Assembly: GCA_012841675.1 (NCBI GenBank)
Contig: DUUG01000040.1
Coordinates: forward strand, 1 to 6,770
Reading direction: 5' to 3'
DNA from: Clostridiales bacterium
GTDB taxonomy: Bacteria; Bacillota; Clostridia; Oscillospirales; QAMX01
Length of the DNA: 6,770 nucleotides
The notes under the pieces were generated by a model. It did not search any database and had not been told where the DNA came from. It worked only from the letters and a program-made list of their open reading frames with translations. Within the stretch, counting starts at the first letter, position 1, and every line of letters begins with the position of its first letter. Below are positions 5,416 through 6,770 of this stretch, piece by piece. The position numbers and the translations under genes are program-made.

Positions 5416-5834
5416 GAAAAAGGGGCGTTTTCATATGGTCAACCGGGGTTTGCTTTTCGCATTTGGATGCCCCCCCATTATAGCGCAAACGTGTTCATCC
5501 CCCGCATAGGTTCGCAAGCAAATATACCGCTTCTTTGCATTTTGCTCTGCAAATTTCAAATTTATCCTTTTTGATTTCAAACTTGTAATCATTAGGCAAG
5601 TATTATACAATGTTTTGGAAGATGACTTTTAAGTCAAGAAGACACATGGGGCTGTTGGCCCTATACGCAATCTGTGCAGCAATGTTTCTACGGCACGCAA
5701 AATATTTTACGCTAAAGCTAAATGCCCAATAACCCCCGCCGAAAGCCTGACAATTTCGCGGTTTTTCTACGCTAATCAAGCGCCAAAGTCTGCCACCTGC
5801 CAAACAACCCCAGCGAAAGGATGCGATCCGTATA
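5416..5834. other. Divergent intergenic region with no convincing gene
   Basis: This region lies between the leftward thrS promoter and the rightward exonuclease gene. No frame has a recognisable product with a ribosome binding site. A plus-strand frame at 5610-5732 would give 40 aa with one hydrophobic stretch (MGLLALYAICAAMFL), but no purine-rich site precedes it. The minus-strand frame at 5603-5893 overlaps the exonuclease start and looks non-coding. Short direct repeats are present: ATTTCAAA at 5553-5560 and 5574-5581 (21 bp apart), and TACGCTAA at 5708-5715 and 5768-5775 (60 bp apart). TATAAT at 5831-5836 could be a -10 box for the exonuclease gene but has no -35 partner. Confidence 0.5.
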
Positions 5835-6770
5835 ATGGAACAAACCTCCGGAAGCCTGCGCCTTAAAACAAAAAAGGAATCTCCACCGACCATGGTTCTG
5901 CCCGAAGAACGCCATAAAACCGCTAGAAAAGACGAAGCGGAATGGGTTCATATTGTCAAACGGCGCTTTGTAGCGCTGGATATAGAGACAACCGGGTTAA
6001 GCCCGTACAGGGATGCCATTGTGGAAATCGCGGCGGTGCGCTTTGTAAATGGAGAGGAAACCGACAAATTTGTTACATTAGTAAACCCCCAGCGCCCCAT
6101 CCCCTTTGCCGCGTACAACATTCACAAAATTTCAAACGCAATGGTGAAGAACGCTCCGCTGATGCATGAGGTAATCGGCCCGTTGCTGGATTTTCTAGGC
6201 GACGATATTGTTGTAGGCCACAACGTCACGTTTGACCTGGGGTTTATCGAACACGCCGCAAGGCAATACGGGTACGACCCCAACATTGAATATATTGACA
6301 CGAAGAGCGTGGCAAGGCAGGCGTGGAGAGGGCTTCCCAATTACAAGCTTCAAACTGTTTTATCTGCCATCGGATATAAACCCCATGTCCAGCACCGGGC
6401 GGAGGACGATTGCCGAGGCTGTGCCGAGATTATTCTCAAAGCCTTACGGGGCGAGCCTGCCACATACATTCCCATTTCCGCGCCGGAAAGAGAGCCATAC
6501 TTTATGTATGTAAGCGCAAGGAAGGTGGCGGCTCGGACGGTAGTTTGCGAAGCAAATCCCGCTTTCAAAGGGAGACATTTCACCTTCACCGGGCAATTTG
6601 AAAATATAACAAGGGAATACGCCTATGAGCGCGTTTTTGCCGGCGGCGGTTTTGTAAACGATTCCGTCACCTTAAAAACAGATTATCTTGTAAACGCGGA
6701 CGGCCGGGAATCCACTAAAACAAGGCGAGCCATGGAGCTTATCAAAATCCGGGGCAAAAATATACAAATC
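5835..6770 (+). CDS. DEDDh 3'-5' exonuclease (DnaQ/PolC epsilon-like) with C-terminal BRCT domain, partial
   Basis: The frame is open to the window end (312 codons) without a stop. Counting from the ATG at 5835, the exonuclease domain covers about residues 45-205. Exo I FVALDIETTGL supplies Asp49 and Glu51, Exo II VGHNVTFDLGF supplies Asp134, and Exo III HRAEDD supplies His187 and Asp192. These are all catalytic residues of the DEDDh family, which removes nucleotides from DNA 3' ends in proofreading or repair. A BRCT domain follows from about residue 244: HFTFTGQFENITREYA, then GGGFVNDSVTLKTDYLV. BRCT domains mediate protein or DNA-end contacts. The window ends inside it. Start choice is uncertain: ATG 5835 and the in-frame ATG 5892 both have AGGA-type sites about 13 nt upstream. 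The first 40 or so residues are charged and not part of a known domain. No polymerase domain is seen, so this is a stand-alone nuclease rather than PolC. Confidence 0.88.
   Translation, partial: MEQTSGSLRLKTKKESPPTMVLPEERHKTARKDEAEWVHIVKRRFVALDIETTGLSPYRDAIVEIAAVRFVNGEETDKFVTLVNPQRPIPFAAYNIHKISNAMVKNAPLMHEVIGPLLDFLGDDIVVGHNVTFDLGFIEHAARQYGYDPNIEYIDTKSVARQAWRGLPNYKLQTVLSAIGYKPHVQHRAEDDCRGCAEIILKALRGEPATYIPISAPEREPYFMYVSARKVAARTVVCEANPAFKGRHFTFTGQFENITREYAYERVFAGGGFVNDSVTLKTDYLVNADGRESTKTRRAMELIKIRGKNIQI

Noticed and set aside
5610..5732. Plus-strand 40-aa frame with a hydrophobic stretch
   Set aside because: No ribosome binding site is present and no similarity is recognised, so it is mentioned only in the intergenic description.
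5603..5893. Minus-strand 96-codon frame
   Set aside because: It has no ribosome binding site and an unlikely composition, and it overlaps the start of the exonuclease gene.

Overview
The window looks like a stretch of chromosome from an anaerobic Firmicute, most likely of class Clostridia. The grounds are the start of a pyruvate:ferredoxin oxidoreductase gene, a threonyl-tRNA synthetase gene controlled by a T-box leader, strong GGAGG ribosome binding sites, and A+T-rich intergenic regions with U-tract hairpin terminators. Nothing identifies the genus. The content is housekeeping and central metabolism. I see no phage, transposon, CRISPR or defence genes, and no clearly new multi-gene system.

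Layout from left to right. (1) 1-87, minus strand: the first 29 codons of pyruvate:ferredoxin oxidoreductase. Its good promoter at 298-326 leaves an untranslated leader of about 200 nt with three concentric inverted repeats, a TAGATGG motif repeated three times, and a possible 8-codon leader ORF. (2) 456-1673, plus strand: an ApgM-type phosphoglycerate mutase family protein of the subfamily also proposed to act as a homoserine kinase. (3) 1690-1858: the convergent intergenic region, with one hairpin for the plus-strand gene and two tandem U-tract hairpins for the minus-strand gene. (4) 1877-3004, minus strand: a UgpC/MsmX/MalK-type sugar-importer ATPase standing alone. (5) 3005-3379: an A+T-rich spacer with a hairpin terminator next to thrS. 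(6) 3380-5101, minus strand: threonyl-tRNA synthetase without the usual N-terminal TGS domain. It is preceded by a complete T-box leader (5102-5380) and a consensus promoter (5387-5415). (7) 5416-5834: a divergent intergenic region with no convincing gene. (8) 5835-6770, plus strand: a DEDDh 3'-5' exonuclease fused to a BRCT domain, cut by the window end.

The genes do not form one operon. Each has its own promoter, terminator or orientation. Two could share threonine metabolism: thrS senses uncharged tRNA-Thr, and the ApgM-like protein belongs to a family sometimes proposed to make O-phosphohomoserine, a threonine precursor. That link is only suggestive. The best targets for a second look are the structured leader of the oxidoreductase gene, the duplicated terminators at 1758-1858, and the possible plus-strand small RNA ending at 3358.
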